A DNA stretch of 64,000 bases, from contig JARYHS010013630.1 in NCBI GenBank assembly GCA_031002005.1, positions 27,185,112 to 27,249,111 on the forward strand. Direction: 5' to 3'. This document shows, piece after piece, positions 8,701-19,694 of this stretch. The DNA comes from Vandiemenella viatica. Lineage: Eukaryota; Arthropoda; Insecta; Orthoptera; Morabidae. Each line of letters starts with the position of its first letter. Positions within the stretch are counted from its first letter, which is position 1. The position numbers and the translations under genes were made by a program. The notes under the pieces were generated by a model. That model saw only the letters and a program-made list of their open reading frames with translations, did not search any database and was not told where the DNA came from.

Positions 8701-9690
8701 GCTTATCCGCACAATTAGAAATGAGCAGACTAGAAAACATAAAATTCGTCCAAAGGATATTGTGAAGAAACTGCGAAAGATAAAAAAAGCATAAGGGGCT
8801 GGTTTTGATAATATTACTACGGATGTCTTAAACAGAGCAGGAAGTAAATTTATACCTTTTTTGAAACATTATTTAAATTGAGCATTAATACTTGGTGCTT
8901 ACCAGAGGAATGGAAAAGTAGGATAATAATATAGGTTAGTAGGCTGTATGCAAGATATTTCAGATGAAATCGGCTAAGGAGGCCAAATTGATAGAGTATA
9001 ATTTTGACAGGGTGAGCCATTAAAAGGTTCAAAATAAGGTGAAAACTATTGGAGTCGATGAAGAAGTAATTTGCCTGGTAGAAGAATTCTTAAAAGGTCG
9101 GAAGCAAAAGGTTAGGGTAGGAAATGCAGTATTAAAATAAGTGGAAGTGAAGATGAGAGCCTCCATCCCTTCCTATCTTGTGCCAACCTCTTAATGTCCA
9201 CATATCCCTTACAACCCACTTCTTCAATTATCTGCTTCATATATTCTAATCTCTGTCTTCCTCTACAGACTTGGAAGGAGTGCAAAGAAGAGCTGCTATA
9301 TTTATCTCCGAGAAATTACCGCAGAACGCAATCAGTAACTGATATGATAAAGGAGCTGGACTGGGACTTATTGGAAAGAGTCAGGAGAGAGTACAAGGTG
9401 TATATTGTTAATGAGGCGTGGAAAAATATTGGTGAAGAATTAAGAGAGCTGCATGGAAGGGAAAAAATTACGGTGATCACAAGCTGGCATTCGATTTCAG
9501 GTATAAGGGTGGGTGAAAATTTTCGTTTGTTGGAGGAATTGGAGTGAATTACCAAGAGAAATAATTAATAATTTACCAAAAACTCTGAAAGACTTCGTAG
9601 GGTCCAAAAGTAGGCGGGTAAAATTTGGTGTGCAGGGAAATTCTCACCGCAGCGTGCACTCCATCGCAATTATTATTATTTTTTAAATTG
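8690..9690 (+). mobile_element. CR1-like LINE, rearranged (copy B)
   Basis: Plus-strand member of the same family as copy A. 8694-8950 encodes the RT N-terminal block NELIRTIRNEQ ... GAGFDNITTDVLNRAG ... LPEEW-like. 8955-9150 has the YIQDISDE segment and IGVDEEVICLVEEFLKGRKQ with frame changes. 9244-9550 encodes EGVQRRAAIFIS and the C-terminal helices. The 3' tail with 'ccgcagcgtgcactccatcg' and an AT tail ends near 9690. Large parts, including the FVDD palm, are deleted, and the sequence at 9155-9243 is foreign. Confidence 0.7.
9155..9243 (-). mobile_element. Fragment of RTE-type LINE C-terminus
   Basis: Read on the minus strand this 89-bp piece gives RGRQRLEYMKQIIEEVGCKG and then YVDIKRLAQDRKGWR. 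This matches the conserved end of endonuclease/RT proteins of RTE-like LINEs (RPRLEY..QI ... Y.ELKRLAEDR..WR). It interrupts copy B between its RT palm and C-terminal parts. Confidence 0.55.
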
Positions 9691-9916
9691 TAATTGTCTG
9701 GAAAGATTGACTATGGTAGAAAGTATCTACCTTATGGAGCTAAAGTTTGAAGTTTTTCGACGCTACTCTGTTTAATATATGCATGTCATCCATTAATAGT
9801 GAACATTCTCAGTGGATTTGTAAATAAGGAAAAAAAATGGTTATCGTCATATGATATACTAGCAGTTACCCGCGATTTCATCCGCGTTGAAGAGTGTTGT
9901 AACATAAGATTTTCTT

Positions 9917-10210
9917 GAGAGGTCTGGTTGCTCAGTGGTTTGGGCGTCCAACTGGAGATGGAAAAGTCCCCAGCTTGAATCCCAGTCTCGGCGAGGGTTT
10001 TCTAAGGTCCTTAGCTCGACCTTCACCTCTGGCATAGGTTGTTGTGTGATGTGAATTAGGCCAGAATGCTCACTTAGTTCTGATTCCGTGTTGAACTGTG
10101 AGTCCTGTATGTCCGGTAGGATTACTGGGTTACGTTAAGAGGCTACGAAAGGGGCTGATTGCGGAGACGTAAAGAAGCCTTGTCACCAGGTCAATACGAC
10201 CATAAAATTT
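9917..10210 (+). mobile_element. tRNA-derived SINE, type 2
   Basis: Begins with a tRNA-like head: RNA polymerase III A box tggttgctcagtgg (9925-9938) and B-box-like cagcttgaatcccag (~9971-9985). The body (ctcgaccttcacctctggcat ... ttgtcaccaggtcaatacgacc) matches, in reverse orientation, the sequence at 23228-23484. Two dispersed copies with the same head and body make a SINE family the simplest reading. The SINE would rely on LINE RT for copying. Confidence 0.75.
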
Positions 10211-11559
10211 ATTTTAGAGCTATTTTTATTAGTAATAGTAGTAATAAATGTTGCATTAAAATAACAAAAATTTATTTATGTTCCACAACTACTTCACTGA
10301 ATTTTTAAAACAATAAAAATATTCTGTTTGTTAGGAGTATTTTCAGTTTAATATATCCGTATATACAATATTGGGGATTTGTCTCCTAGGTTTTGGCTAT
10401 TTTCATAGCCCTAGTTTTCTTACATTTCTTTGAAATATTTGAATTTCGTTTACCCAGCATCTCCTAAAATTACTAATTTCATCTCGCGAATAAAACTGAA
10501 TATAGTTTTAACAAATGGAAGCTCGAAACGTCAAAATATTAGCAATACATTGATGGAATCGACTAAATATCAACAACAAAAAATACTAACATCCAAACAG
10601 CAAATAAATACATAAGTGGCCCAAGAACGTTCATTTCCGTTAAAAAAATTGCAATACTAAAAATGAATATTTTGATTTGATTTGAATATCTGAAAAAATC
10701 TTTAAAAAAATAGAACTTAACTCTTTGAGTATTGATTTTGTTTTGAGGATATATTGGTTCCATCAACAGAAATTTAGATATTATAGTAGTATGTATAGTA
10801 GTAATTGATCCTTTTATCCATAATGATCAGTGGTATTGTGGTAATGGTTTCTCTATCTGTGGAAACAGTTGAATTGCCTGTAGACCAGTTTACTATAGTT
10901 CATTCGTTTGGAGCCATTAATTCTGCGCTAAAATATAAATTTCAGTGTTAAAATAGTAATTGATTCTTTCTTCACAATTGGATTCTTAATCTGCCAACAG
11001 AATTGAATGTCTGCCGGTAAATTACCACACTCCACTATCTGAATAAAACATTTATAAATTTAAAAAATCGATCAATGCCACGTGTTCTGCTAAATCATCC
11101 ACGCTTATTATAAATCTTTTGATAAAATATCGGAACAAAGCAACACATGACATCACTAAAATAGCGCTCTTGAAATAACTAATAATGGTTCATTCTGGCC
11201 CAGGCTGCATTTCAGCCAAGTCACAAACTCAGCTAATATTACCGCTAGAAAATCAAAGCTTCTATCAGTGCGCATTAATACATTCACTATAGGGCCTATT
11301 GCATGTTAGTGACGTTATGAATGGCGAAATAAACTTGACTCGTTATTACAGATCACGATACTAAATGAACCCAAATAATGACGTTGGCAATGTGTAAATT
11401 AAATACTGAATTCATCTGAAACTACATTCATCCGCATGAAGTATGTCATCAGCATCATGACAGTTATTGGAGTAAAGTAATTAAAAAAAATTATACAAAA
11501 ATGCTTGTAACTTACAGTGTACAACGAAAAGTCCATAATTCTCTACAACTCTAAGACAA
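10211..11559. other. AT-rich spacer, no gene
   Basis: No conserved coding block, RNA gene or repeat that I recognise. Short frames are AT-rich chance ORFs. Confidence 0.5.
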
Positions 11560-12300
11560 CTTTCGTTAATATTGCTGGTCAAGTTAACATCTCGATAAAG
11601 TGTCTGTTACTGCTGGTGATTTAGTAAGGTGTATAATTGCATTCAATATAGTTTGACTTTGTAGCGGCAATATTAACAAAGATAGTGGTTTGGTTGAAAT
11701 GATGCCTGGACCAGATTGATTTTTGTTGCAGCATAAGGCAGAAGGAACTTAGTTATTATTAGTAATAAGTAAGCCGCTTTAATATGCTCCTTGTAAATTA
11801 TGTATTGTGTTGTAATCGACTTCCACTGTTACTTCATGAAACAATAAGTTTCTACATTAGCCCATTGAATATATTCGTTTTAAGTGTAGCATTCGATAGA
11901 TATTTGCAGAATATTGAACAGTAAGTAAAAAGCAGTTTCGTGAATCATAGTCTCTATTATTTACACAAAAATTCTGAACAAAAAATAAAAAGGGTTAGTT
12001 AAGTTTTAAATTTCGGCAAAAATAATTTGTAATACAGAGACTGTCGGTTCAAGTTTACGTCGCGATACACATCATTAACTTAATATAAAATTATTGTGAT
12101 TGAGGCTTTAATTTTGTAGCGACAATATTAACGGAGATTGTGGTTAGATTGAAATTCTGCCTGGACCAGAATGAAAACAAAACCTTCTTGTCACAGCAAA
12201 AGGCAAGAGGAATTTAGTTATCAGTTATTTAAGAAACTTTAATAAGCACTACGTCACGGTGTGACGTGATGTATCGCGACGTAAACTACTCCCCAAAAAA
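11560..12300. repeat. Diverged direct repeat pair with inner inverted ends
   Basis: 11655-11780 and 12105-12245 are diverged copies (shared ttgtagcg.caatattaac, tgcctggaccaga, ggaa.ttagtta), about 450 bp apart. In addition agtttacgtcgcgataca at 12052-12069 recurs as its reverse complement at 12270-12287, an 18-bp perfect inverted repeat about 236 bp across. This may be a small MITE inside the second copy. No target duplication was found. Confidence 0.5.
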
Positions 12301-12990
12301 GAAACAGGAAATAAATTAAACCGAGATAGAACTACGACATTTTGCACTTTTAGTGAACCGACTTTCGTGATGGTATACTCGTAGCATTATACGTTTTTTT
12401 TCAATTATGGTGTATTATTTGATATGTCATACTATTTTATGTACGCAAATGAAAACATCTCCTTGCGAACTTGACAACAGTGCCTACCTTTTTTTAAAAT
12501 TTAAGGTTAAGTACAGATTTATATTTCCTGCTTTCAAACTATTATTTGTCAAGTGCGTTGGTTTTATGGCTTTTAAACTAAACACAAACTTGCATATGTA
12601 AGAAGGTTTTTGCTTTTATTTCTGAAAAGTAGTGTTTGCGATTTACGTAAAAAGCAAAGAGTAAACGTGGCACGGCTATCTACGAAGTAGGAAACTCTTT
12701 GCTATTTCCGAATTGATATTAATGGCAATTTATAAAAGAACTATACGTTTTTGAGGGATAAAATCTATCCTATGTCACTTCGCACGCAATTAACTGACTT
12801 CATGCCAAATTTCATTTTAATATGTTGATTTATTAAGGCGTTATTGATTCCAGAAGTACATCCAAACACACATCCGAACTTTATCGTCTTCTCATTTATA
12901 GATATATAGATTACTTTCATTTAAAAGCCCCAGTCCAAATAATAAGCAGGCAGAGCTAGATTCTATGCTGGGCGAGTTTGTTGCTTTGTT
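12301..12990. other. AT-rich spacer, no gene
   Basis: No coding block recognised. Ends where mariner homology starts. Confidence 0.45.
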
Positions 12991-12994
12991 TACG

Positions 12995-13800
12995 ATGGTA
13001 AAATTCTGAGTAGCAGAGTTTAAACGCAGCCGTACGAGCTGCCAATACGAACATCGCAGTGGTCGAATAAATGAGGTAACTACAGCAGAACTGGCGAAAA
13101 AAAAAACCCGCATTATTGTACTGGATGATCGTGGAATGAGACTACGCGAGGTAAAAGACATGGTAGGCATTTCAAAAAGTGCTGTACGTCGCATATTGAC
13201 CGCTGCGCAAGATCAGTGCAGCGATTGCTCACAAAAACAGCTTCGTGAGGGTGTTTGAATCGAGTGTTTGGCGAAGTTTTACATAAAAAAATCCGAAGTT
13301 TTGCGTCGATTCATAAACATAGATAAAACATGGACCCATCACTTCACATCTAAGGAACAGTTAGAACAATTGAACGAAAGGGGAGAGACGGCACCAAAGA
13401 AGGCGAAGACAGTTCCATCTGCAGGCAATGTCATGGCGTCAGTTTTTTGGACTAGCGTGGGATAATTTTATTGATTATTTTCAGAAAGAAAAAACAATCA
13501 GTGACGAGTATTATGCGTGCTTATTGCAGCGTTTAATTGATGAAATCAATAGAAAACGGCTGCATTTGTCGAAAAAGGAAGCCTTTTTTTTTAATCAAGA
13601 CAATGCACCAGTTTACACATCCGTTATCAGGATGGTAATAATCGATGAGTTAAGGTTCTAATTGCTTCCTCACGCACCCTATTCGCCAGATTTAGCCCCT
13701 TGGGATTATTTTCTTTTTCAAAACTTGAAAAAGATTTGCCAACAATGAAGAGATAGTTGAAGTTTATTTAGTGTTTACAAGAATCTAATTCTCCACAAAT
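12995..13800 (+). pseudogene. mariner transposase pseudogene (DD34D)
   Basis: Reads through the mariner transposase in order across several frames: VAEFKRSRTSCQ, the helix-turn-helix part DDRGMRLREVKDMVGISKSA, then CLAKFYIKKSEVLRRFIN. The first catalytic block is IDKTWTHH (DETW in active elements). It is followed by PKKAKTVPSAGNVMASVFW, the second catalytic block NQDNAPVYTS, and HAPYSPDLAPWDYFLFQNLK with the third Asp. A cut-and-paste DDE enzyme would bind the element's short inverted ends. Here there are frameshifts near 13200 and 13435, a stop at 13660, and Glu to Lys in the first block. No TIRs were located. Confidence 0.85.
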
Positions 13801-14381
13801 AACTATTGTATTTGCCTAACTATAAGTATTATCTGAGTATATTTCGTTTTATTCTCCAAGACTTTCAAAGTAATGGAAACATGTAACTGAATGGTATTTG
13901 ACCATTTCTGCTGTCTTCCGCTAATTCTGACCTCAGTGCATTTAAAGGCTGGCCTCACCATGGAACCGAATACGGACAACTTTGCATGACGTGAGCTCAC
14001 ACATTGTAGCATATTTGTCGATGTCGTTTGTCTTTCACGGGGCTGTTCTTTGCTGTCACGAATTTTTATTTAGTTTTTTGGTATCTGTAGCATTTTTTCG
14101 CTTTCGAATATTCTGAAAAAATGAGTTAGTGCTTAAAATTTGTTGATGAAGCAAGGATGACAACATTAAAAGAAAAACGGAATGATTAAAAAAAATAGCC
14201 TTCTCTCTCGGGGACCACATATCCAGCTCCAGTTTGCTTGTAGTATTATCAGACTTCGAGCGATTTGAAGCAATATCCTGAGAAATTCTTTCACTTTTTC
14301 TATATAAGTTTTAACTCGTTCAACTGTATTCTGGAAAATGTCAAATCTGAGCTGACGAAACACAGCAATTTTCGCATTTTC
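13801..14381. other. Spacer, no gene
   Basis: No recognised coding content. The segment around 13945 (ttaaaggctggcctcacc) vaguely resembles a Harbinger-type end but has no partner that I could find. Confidence 0.4.
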
Positions 14382-14784
14382 GCACATGCTCCGGTGGCAA
14401 TATCCCAACGCAACAGTTTTTTTTTGTCCTTTCCTATACCTCCATATAATTGCCATCTACAAATTTCAATTTTAAAATACTTATCCGTTGTGTGAGTTTG
14501 TTACTTATCCGTTTTTTGTAGATTATTCATCAATTCTCTTGGTAATTCCAATCACACACTCACTCCCTTACCTACGAAAGAAAATCTTCCCACATTCTTG
14601 TGCCTGAAATTGAGTGCCAGCTAGTAGTCATGGTAATCTCTTCCCTTCCATGCATTACTTTTAATTCTTACACCAATATCTTTCCACGCCTCATCACCAA
14701 TATATGCCTTCTACAACCCCATGACTCACTCCACCCTCCTCCGATCTTCCAATGAATCCCATTCCAGCTCTTTAATCATATCGC

Positions 14785-16820
14785 TTACTTATTGTGCTCT
14801 GCGGTAACTTCTAGAGACACAACTAGCAGCCTTTCTTTCACCCCGTCCAACTCCTGTATTTGATACCCAAAATGTGGATCCCACTCTACGCCACCATATT
14901 CAAGCAATGGTCTGACCAGAGTTTTGTAACACCATTCCTTTACTTTAATCATATATCCCCTCATCACTATCTCCAACAAATGAAGGATTTTGAAACCCTG
15001 TCCAATTTGTGCTGCCCAGTTGAGCTTGTTATTAAATGTTATGGCATGATATTTACATTTCAAGTCTTTAACAAGCAATTCTTTCCTCAGCTTATAATCA
15101 TAATCAACCTTCAGTTTTTTTATCTGTCTATCTAATTAGCTGACTCTCCTTTGCATTTATCTTCATCACATGTTTACCAACCCAGCTAGATATCCTATCG
15201 AGATCACCCTGCAGCTGTTCACAGTCCTCTATCGTTTTAATCCTTTTATATAGCATTATGTCATCTACAAACAATCTGATTTCTGATAGTAAACAATCAA
15301 CACAATCATTCATTACAGTAAAGAACAGCAATGGTCCCAAAATGCTATCATGTGGCACTCCCATTTTTACTTCCACTTCTTTTGATACTACATTTCATAC
15401 CCTAAGTTTTTGCTTACTACCTTTTAAGAATTTTTTTATTCCGCAAATCACTTTCTCATCCACTCCAATTGCATTTACCTTATTTACCACCATTTTATTG
15501 CTCACTCTGTCAAAGGTCTTTGACAGGTCTAGTGCAATACTATCAATTTGATCTGCCTTGTCCATTCCATCTGAAATATCTTGTATATATCCTACTAACT
15601 GGGATTCAGATGAATATCTTTGCTGAAGCCATGTTGCCGAAGGAAACCCACTTTCACTCCTCACATATATTTCTGAAGTGTTTGCATATTAATCTCTCCA
15701 TTAATTTACCTATCACTGATGTAAATCTGATTGGCCTGTAATTTTTTACTCTATTTTTCACCCCTCCTTTATGTACCGGTACTACTATCACACTTTTCCA
15801 GTCCTCTGGTAAGCAGCAAGTATCAAGACTCAATTTAAATAACTTTTCAAGATTAGGTACAATGTCACATCCTGTTATTTTTAAGACATCTGTAGTAATA
15901 TTATCTACACCGGCCCCTTTATGTTTTTTCAGCTTTCTTAGTTACTTCATGATACCCTCAGAATGAATTTCAAATTTTATGGTCTGCTCATTTCTAATTG
16001 CTGTGCTAAGTTCATTATCCGATTCAGAATCTCCTGTTTCTGATTGTGCCTAAAAGTCTCACTAAACCAGTTGCTTAAGATCGCTGCCTTTTTCAGATCC
16101 TCAGTAACTTCTTCTCCGTCCTTATTTATAATTGTCTCAACACCATCCTTTCTTCCAGTTTTCTAACATAGTTATAGAAATTTTTAGATGCTTCAGTCAA
16201 TGCCCCCAACCCCTTCCCCTGCATCAACAATACTTTTCATAAACCCTTCTTTAGTCACCTTCTTTGCTATTATTAATTTCTTGTTTAGTTGTTTCAAACA
16301 TTCCCTACTACACTGTTGTCTCTTAACTCTGTTATGTTCTCTTGTTACTAACATCTTGGACCTCCTCATCTCCCTATTATAGTACATAGGTTCTTCACTT
16401 CTCTTTATTTTCTGTTTTGGATAAATATTTCTTCCACCTTTCTTATAATCTCCTTGAACTATTCCCACTTTGATTCTATTTGCTTCTACCATCCTTCCAT
16501 TTAGTAAAACGTTTCCTAAAATACCTCTTCAAGTTAGAAAGTTGTGCCTTTTTATAATTGTACCTATTTCCCCCTGTAGTTTTGGCTTGGTTACTGAATC
16601 AATATCCACACAACTGCTTCGTGATCACTTATTCCTTCAGTTACTTGACACCCCACAAGGTTATCATCCGGCTTTATTAGGAAGTTATCCAATATGTTTT
16701 GTCCCCTCGTATCCTCCTTCTCTTATAAAGGTATTTGCAAATCTCTGTTTCCTTATGCGGTTAATCTTATTTCCTACCAAGTTTACACATGGTAAATTTA
16801 CATCCCCAACAATAATGACC
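14785..16820 (-). pseudogene. CR1-like endonuclease C-term and RT (copy C)
   Basis: Starts with VGDVNLP (GDxN-type endonuclease motif, ~16810) and GISDHEAV (the SDH endonuclease motif, ~16630). It continues with a basic linker (16492-16193), GAGVDNITTDVLKITG and LPEDWKSVIVVPVHKG (~15900-15770), ITSVIGKLMERLI, LDLSKTFDRVSNKM (15540-15490), and GVPHDSILGPLLF (~15350). The catalytic palm motif is FVDD (~15275), and the last block is the LLEYGGVEWDPH thumb (~14890). RT copies the element's RNA at the nicked target. At least four frame interruptions are present. Confidence 0.75.
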
Positions 16821-16826
16821 ATTCTA

Positions 16827-17506
16827 GTTAGATACACAAATAAAAAACAAAAGGTTAATTATGAATATAAGGTGGGGAAAGAATTGCTTGCTGAAGACTT
16901 GAAATGTAAATATCTTGGCATTACATTTGATAACAAGCTTAACTGGGCAGGGCACATTGGACAGGTGGTAGGAAAAGTTTTCAAAATTCTGCACTTATTG
17001 GAGAGAGTTATGAGGGGATGCATGAGAGAAGTAAAGGAATTGGGTTACAAAACTTTGGTCAGACCATTGCTCGAATATGGTAGTGTAGTATGGGACCCAC
17101 ATTTTGAGTATCAAATACAGGAGTTGGAGAAGGTGCAAAGAAGGACTGCTAGATTTGTTTCTGGAAATTATCGCATAATGCAATCAGTGACAGATATGAT
17201 AAAGGAGCTGGAATGGGATTCATTGCAAGACAGGAGGAGGATGAGGAGGGTCATGGGAGTGTACAGGGCTTATACTGGCGATGAGGCATGGAAAGATATT
17301 GCAGTAGGTATGAAAAGTAGTTCATGGAAGGGAAAAGATGATCATGACCACAAGCTGGCAATCGATTTCAAGCTCAAGGGTGTGGAAGATTTTCTTTTTT
17401 AGGTAATGGTGTTAGGGATTGGAATGAGTTACCAAGGGGAATGATGAACAACATACCGAAAACGTTAAAAGAATTTAATGTTAAAATTTGTAGAGAGCAA
17501 ATGTAG
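16827..17506 (+). pseudogene. CR1-like RT C-terminal region (copy D)
   Basis: Encodes the same C-terminal RT part as copy A (YLGITFDNKLNWAGHI, LLEYGSVVWDPHFEYQ, RTARFVSGNYR, DSLQDRRRMRRVMGVYRAY) and is the cleanest version in the window. One missing A near 17385, compared with copy E, shifts the frame and gives an early stop at 17400-17402. In the neighbouring frame the protein continues (GNGVRDWNELPRGMMNNIPK) to the natural TAG at 17504-17506. The upstream part of this open frame (from ~16470) is antisense copy C and not coding. Confidence 0.8.
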
Positions 17507-17588
17507 GTGGGTGCAGGATAGGGGGAAGTTGGGTGTGTAGGGAAATTTCCACCGGAGCATGTGCTCCATTGCAATTAAATTAAATTAA
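16827..17588 (+). mobile_element. CR1-like LINE, 5'-truncated (copy D), nested in copy C
   Basis: Plus-strand copy inserted into the endonuclease region of copy C, which runs the other way. Flanked by attcta on both sides (16821-16826, 17589-17594). Removing the insert and one attcta leaves copy C's frame open across the junction (DFRCEN then MVIIVGD), proving insertion after copy C. The tail is 'ccaccggagcatgtgctcc' then (attaa)n. It starts at VRYTNKKQ, just after the RT palm. Confidence 0.88.
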
Positions 17589-17594
17589 ATTCTA

Positions 17595-18010
17595 TTTTCA
17601 CATCTGAAATCTGAGTATGAATTTAATTTATCCCCAAGAGCCTCATCTTCACCAGTCATTCTTCCATTATGATAAGCAGCCATATCCCTGATTTTTTCTT
17701 TTTTACTACCGCAGAAATCTATCCCATGTAGCTCATGGTCATGATCTGTGAATACCAGTGAACTGTGGTAGTTTTCGCTAACCAGAATGAATTCGTCTCC
17801 ATCAATTGCTCCCCTCTCTCTGCGTTATACTCTGTAACCATCGGGAAAAACTTCACTGTCTAGTACTTCTTTTAATCAAGACTCTGCAACTATAATTACT
17901 TGTGGTTCTTGTGTCTCTATTAAATTTGCAAATTCTATTATTTTGTTCATTATAGTTTAACAGTTCACCAGTAATGCCCTTATTACTGGCTTTGTGATAT
18001 TTTCAGTATT
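17595..18010 (-). pseudogene. CR1-like endonuclease N-term (copy C)
   Basis: Minus-strand blocks read NRICKFN, TRTT then VIIVAESWLKE-type residues, a FPDGYRVYR-like block, RGAIDG and FILVSENYHSSLVF. This is the usual order in APE endonucleases of the jockey/CR1 group (AR..., TETWL, GY...R.R...GGGV). It ends at DFRCEN where copy D was inserted. Stops and shifts are common, so it is non-functional. Confidence 0.6.
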
Positions 18011-18099
18011 AACCTCCTCCTTCCCAGTTCTGCCCAGTCTATCATTGTTTCAGCAGCTTCATCGATTTCTTTAGTATTTGTGAATTTTCCCATCGTGGA

Positions 18100-18545
18100 T
18101 CTACAATCAGTGTAAATTTTATCATCTATTTCCATCCCTAAACCAGCATGCCAGCATGCCTTTTTTTAAAAAGGCACAGTCCTGACCCCATCATCACTGG
18201 AAATGGGCTCCCTCACTGCTTTAGCTGACAAATCAGAAAGTACCCCCTTCCCCCTTCTATTTAGGTGTAGGCCATGCCTAGTGAAACCCCACCTACCAAT
18301 GGTGCTCACAGGCACAACCCCCAACACAGAACTAATGCCTTTCCCATGTAGCACTTCCGTTTCCACATTAACCCGCCTCACAGCATAGTTCAATTGTGGC
18401 CGGTCATGGCGACTTAGGACTTGCATGAGCTCCACCCTGATATGCTGTGCCTCCTTCACCACCTTCCTCAGGTCACTCTCTATATTATAACTCACGTCTC
18501 TGCCAATAATATTCCCCGCGCCTCCTGTGACATAACAGGTTCCTT
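18100..18545 (-). pseudogene. CR1-like ORF1 esterase-like (SGNH) segment (copy C)
   Basis: Reads GGAGNIIGRDVSYNIES at ~18540 (the GGxND-like block), LSRHDRPQLNYAVRRVN, and then FTRHGLHLNRRGKGVLSDLS near 18230. The His-containing 'RHGLHLNRRGK' block closing an SGNH-hydrolase-like fold is familiar from ORF1/esterase domains of CR1-type and other LINEs. 109 codons are open from 18495 to 18166. Its function in retrotransposition is not established. It sits upstream of the endonuclease, as expected. Confidence 0.65.
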
Positions 18546-18560
18546 GGAGAAGTTATAAAA

Positions 18561-19506
18561 GACCGAAAGTTACTCTGGGGGAAATTGGTAGCTATAGTAA
18601 AAAGATAGTAACAAGAGAGTAATAAGATGGAGCGAGCGAAAGAAATAGCTTAGTTTGCCCTTTTGAGTTGATGATGTAAAAGTTACTGCAGGCAAAGGGC
18701 CTTTGTATCTTCGGATCCTTAAGTATCGGATAATGTTTTAATAAACTGCAACAAGTCATAGAAAAGTTATAATTATTCAAATATGAAATACTAAATTAAT
18801 AAGGGTTATGCTTAAAGTTCATTCACGAGTTCAATACGATTTTGTATCCCAGCTACACCACCAAGAGAAGAACATATAAAAAATACAACATTAAAAAGCA
18901 GTACAATCATATTAAATACAACATGGTATTACAGTAAATGCAACACTCCCACTATCACTACTCAATCGTCCTTAGTGAAACTCCTACAAAGTGAACCTAT
19001 ATCATCTATTAAAAACGTTTATTAAAACGAAATTCTGAATGTGTAATATGTTTCAGGAAAACAAATTAAACTTTAAATTTAGAATAATTTTTTTTATTAA
19101 TCATAACAAGTTTACAAATGTAATTTTTACAATATGTATGTATTATTCAAATATTTTACTTTAAAAAAAAAAATTGAAAACAAAACCTCACTACTCAGGC
19201 TGACAAATTAAGTCAAGATTTTCATTGTTGAGGAAAATTGATATTAACAACTATAGGACAACAAAAAATAAAAACGAACTTCGCCAACAAACTGCACCAA
19301 GTCGTGCATTGTACGGACGAAAATCCCAGCCCACTTGAATCGAGTCACAGTTCCTAACTAAACCCACGCATTCTCACGATCCAGGTCGATTACATTGTGA
19401 GAGTGCCTTTACATTTCGAATATCGGGAAACTTCGTAGTCGTGCGACTTAGGACTGCCAAAAGTCGGATGTCGTCGCTTGCAGTGTGAGAGCAGCCTAAT
19501 TCTCTA
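18561..19506. other. Spacer, no gene
   Basis: AT-rich with no coding block. 19440-19498 (gtcgtgcgacttaggactgc ... gtgtgagagcagcctaa) looks like the right end of a PIF/Harbinger-type MITE, but I found no left end. Confidence 0.4.
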
Positions 19507-19686
19507 CAGTGGCGTAGATAGGTCAACAAGGGCCCCGGTGCAAAAAAATTATTTTGGGTGCTGAGGCCAGATTGGGCGACCTTTTTTTAAAAAAAAGCTC
19601 TGAAAAGTCAGTTGCGTTCGGGGGCCCCCTGAGCGTGGAGGCCCCGGTGCACTGCACCGCCTAGCCCTATGGCAGCTATGCCCCTG
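19507..19686. mobile_element. hAT-type MITE (180 bp)
   Basis: Starts cagtggcgtagatagg and ends cagctatgcccctg, whose reverse complement is caggggcatagctg. Imperfect TIRs of the insect hAT type. Flanked by attctcta (19499-19506) and attctgta (19687-19694), an 8-bp duplication with one mismatch, as expected for hAT. No coding capacity. A deleted relative lies at 55355-55424. Confidence 0.82.
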
Positions 19687-19694
19687 ATTCTGTA

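Larger units (their letters stand above)
14382..18560 (-). mobile_element. CR1-like LINE, longest copy (copy C), split by copy D
   Basis: On the minus strand, from high to low coordinate: esterase-like ORF1 segment (18545-18166), N-terminal endonuclease (~17990-17595), interruption by copy D with a 6-bp target duplication (attcta at 16821-16826 and 17589-17594), C-terminal endonuclease (16820-16500), RT (16300-14785), and 3' UTR down to a truncated tail at ~14382. This gives the domain order of the whole family. Frames are broken in many places, so it is a fossil, but an informative one. Confidence 0.8.

Noticed and set aside
16470..16826. Long N-terminal part of the ORF 16470-17402
   Set aside because: It is antisense of LINE copy C; the real coding part starts at the copy D insertion (16827).
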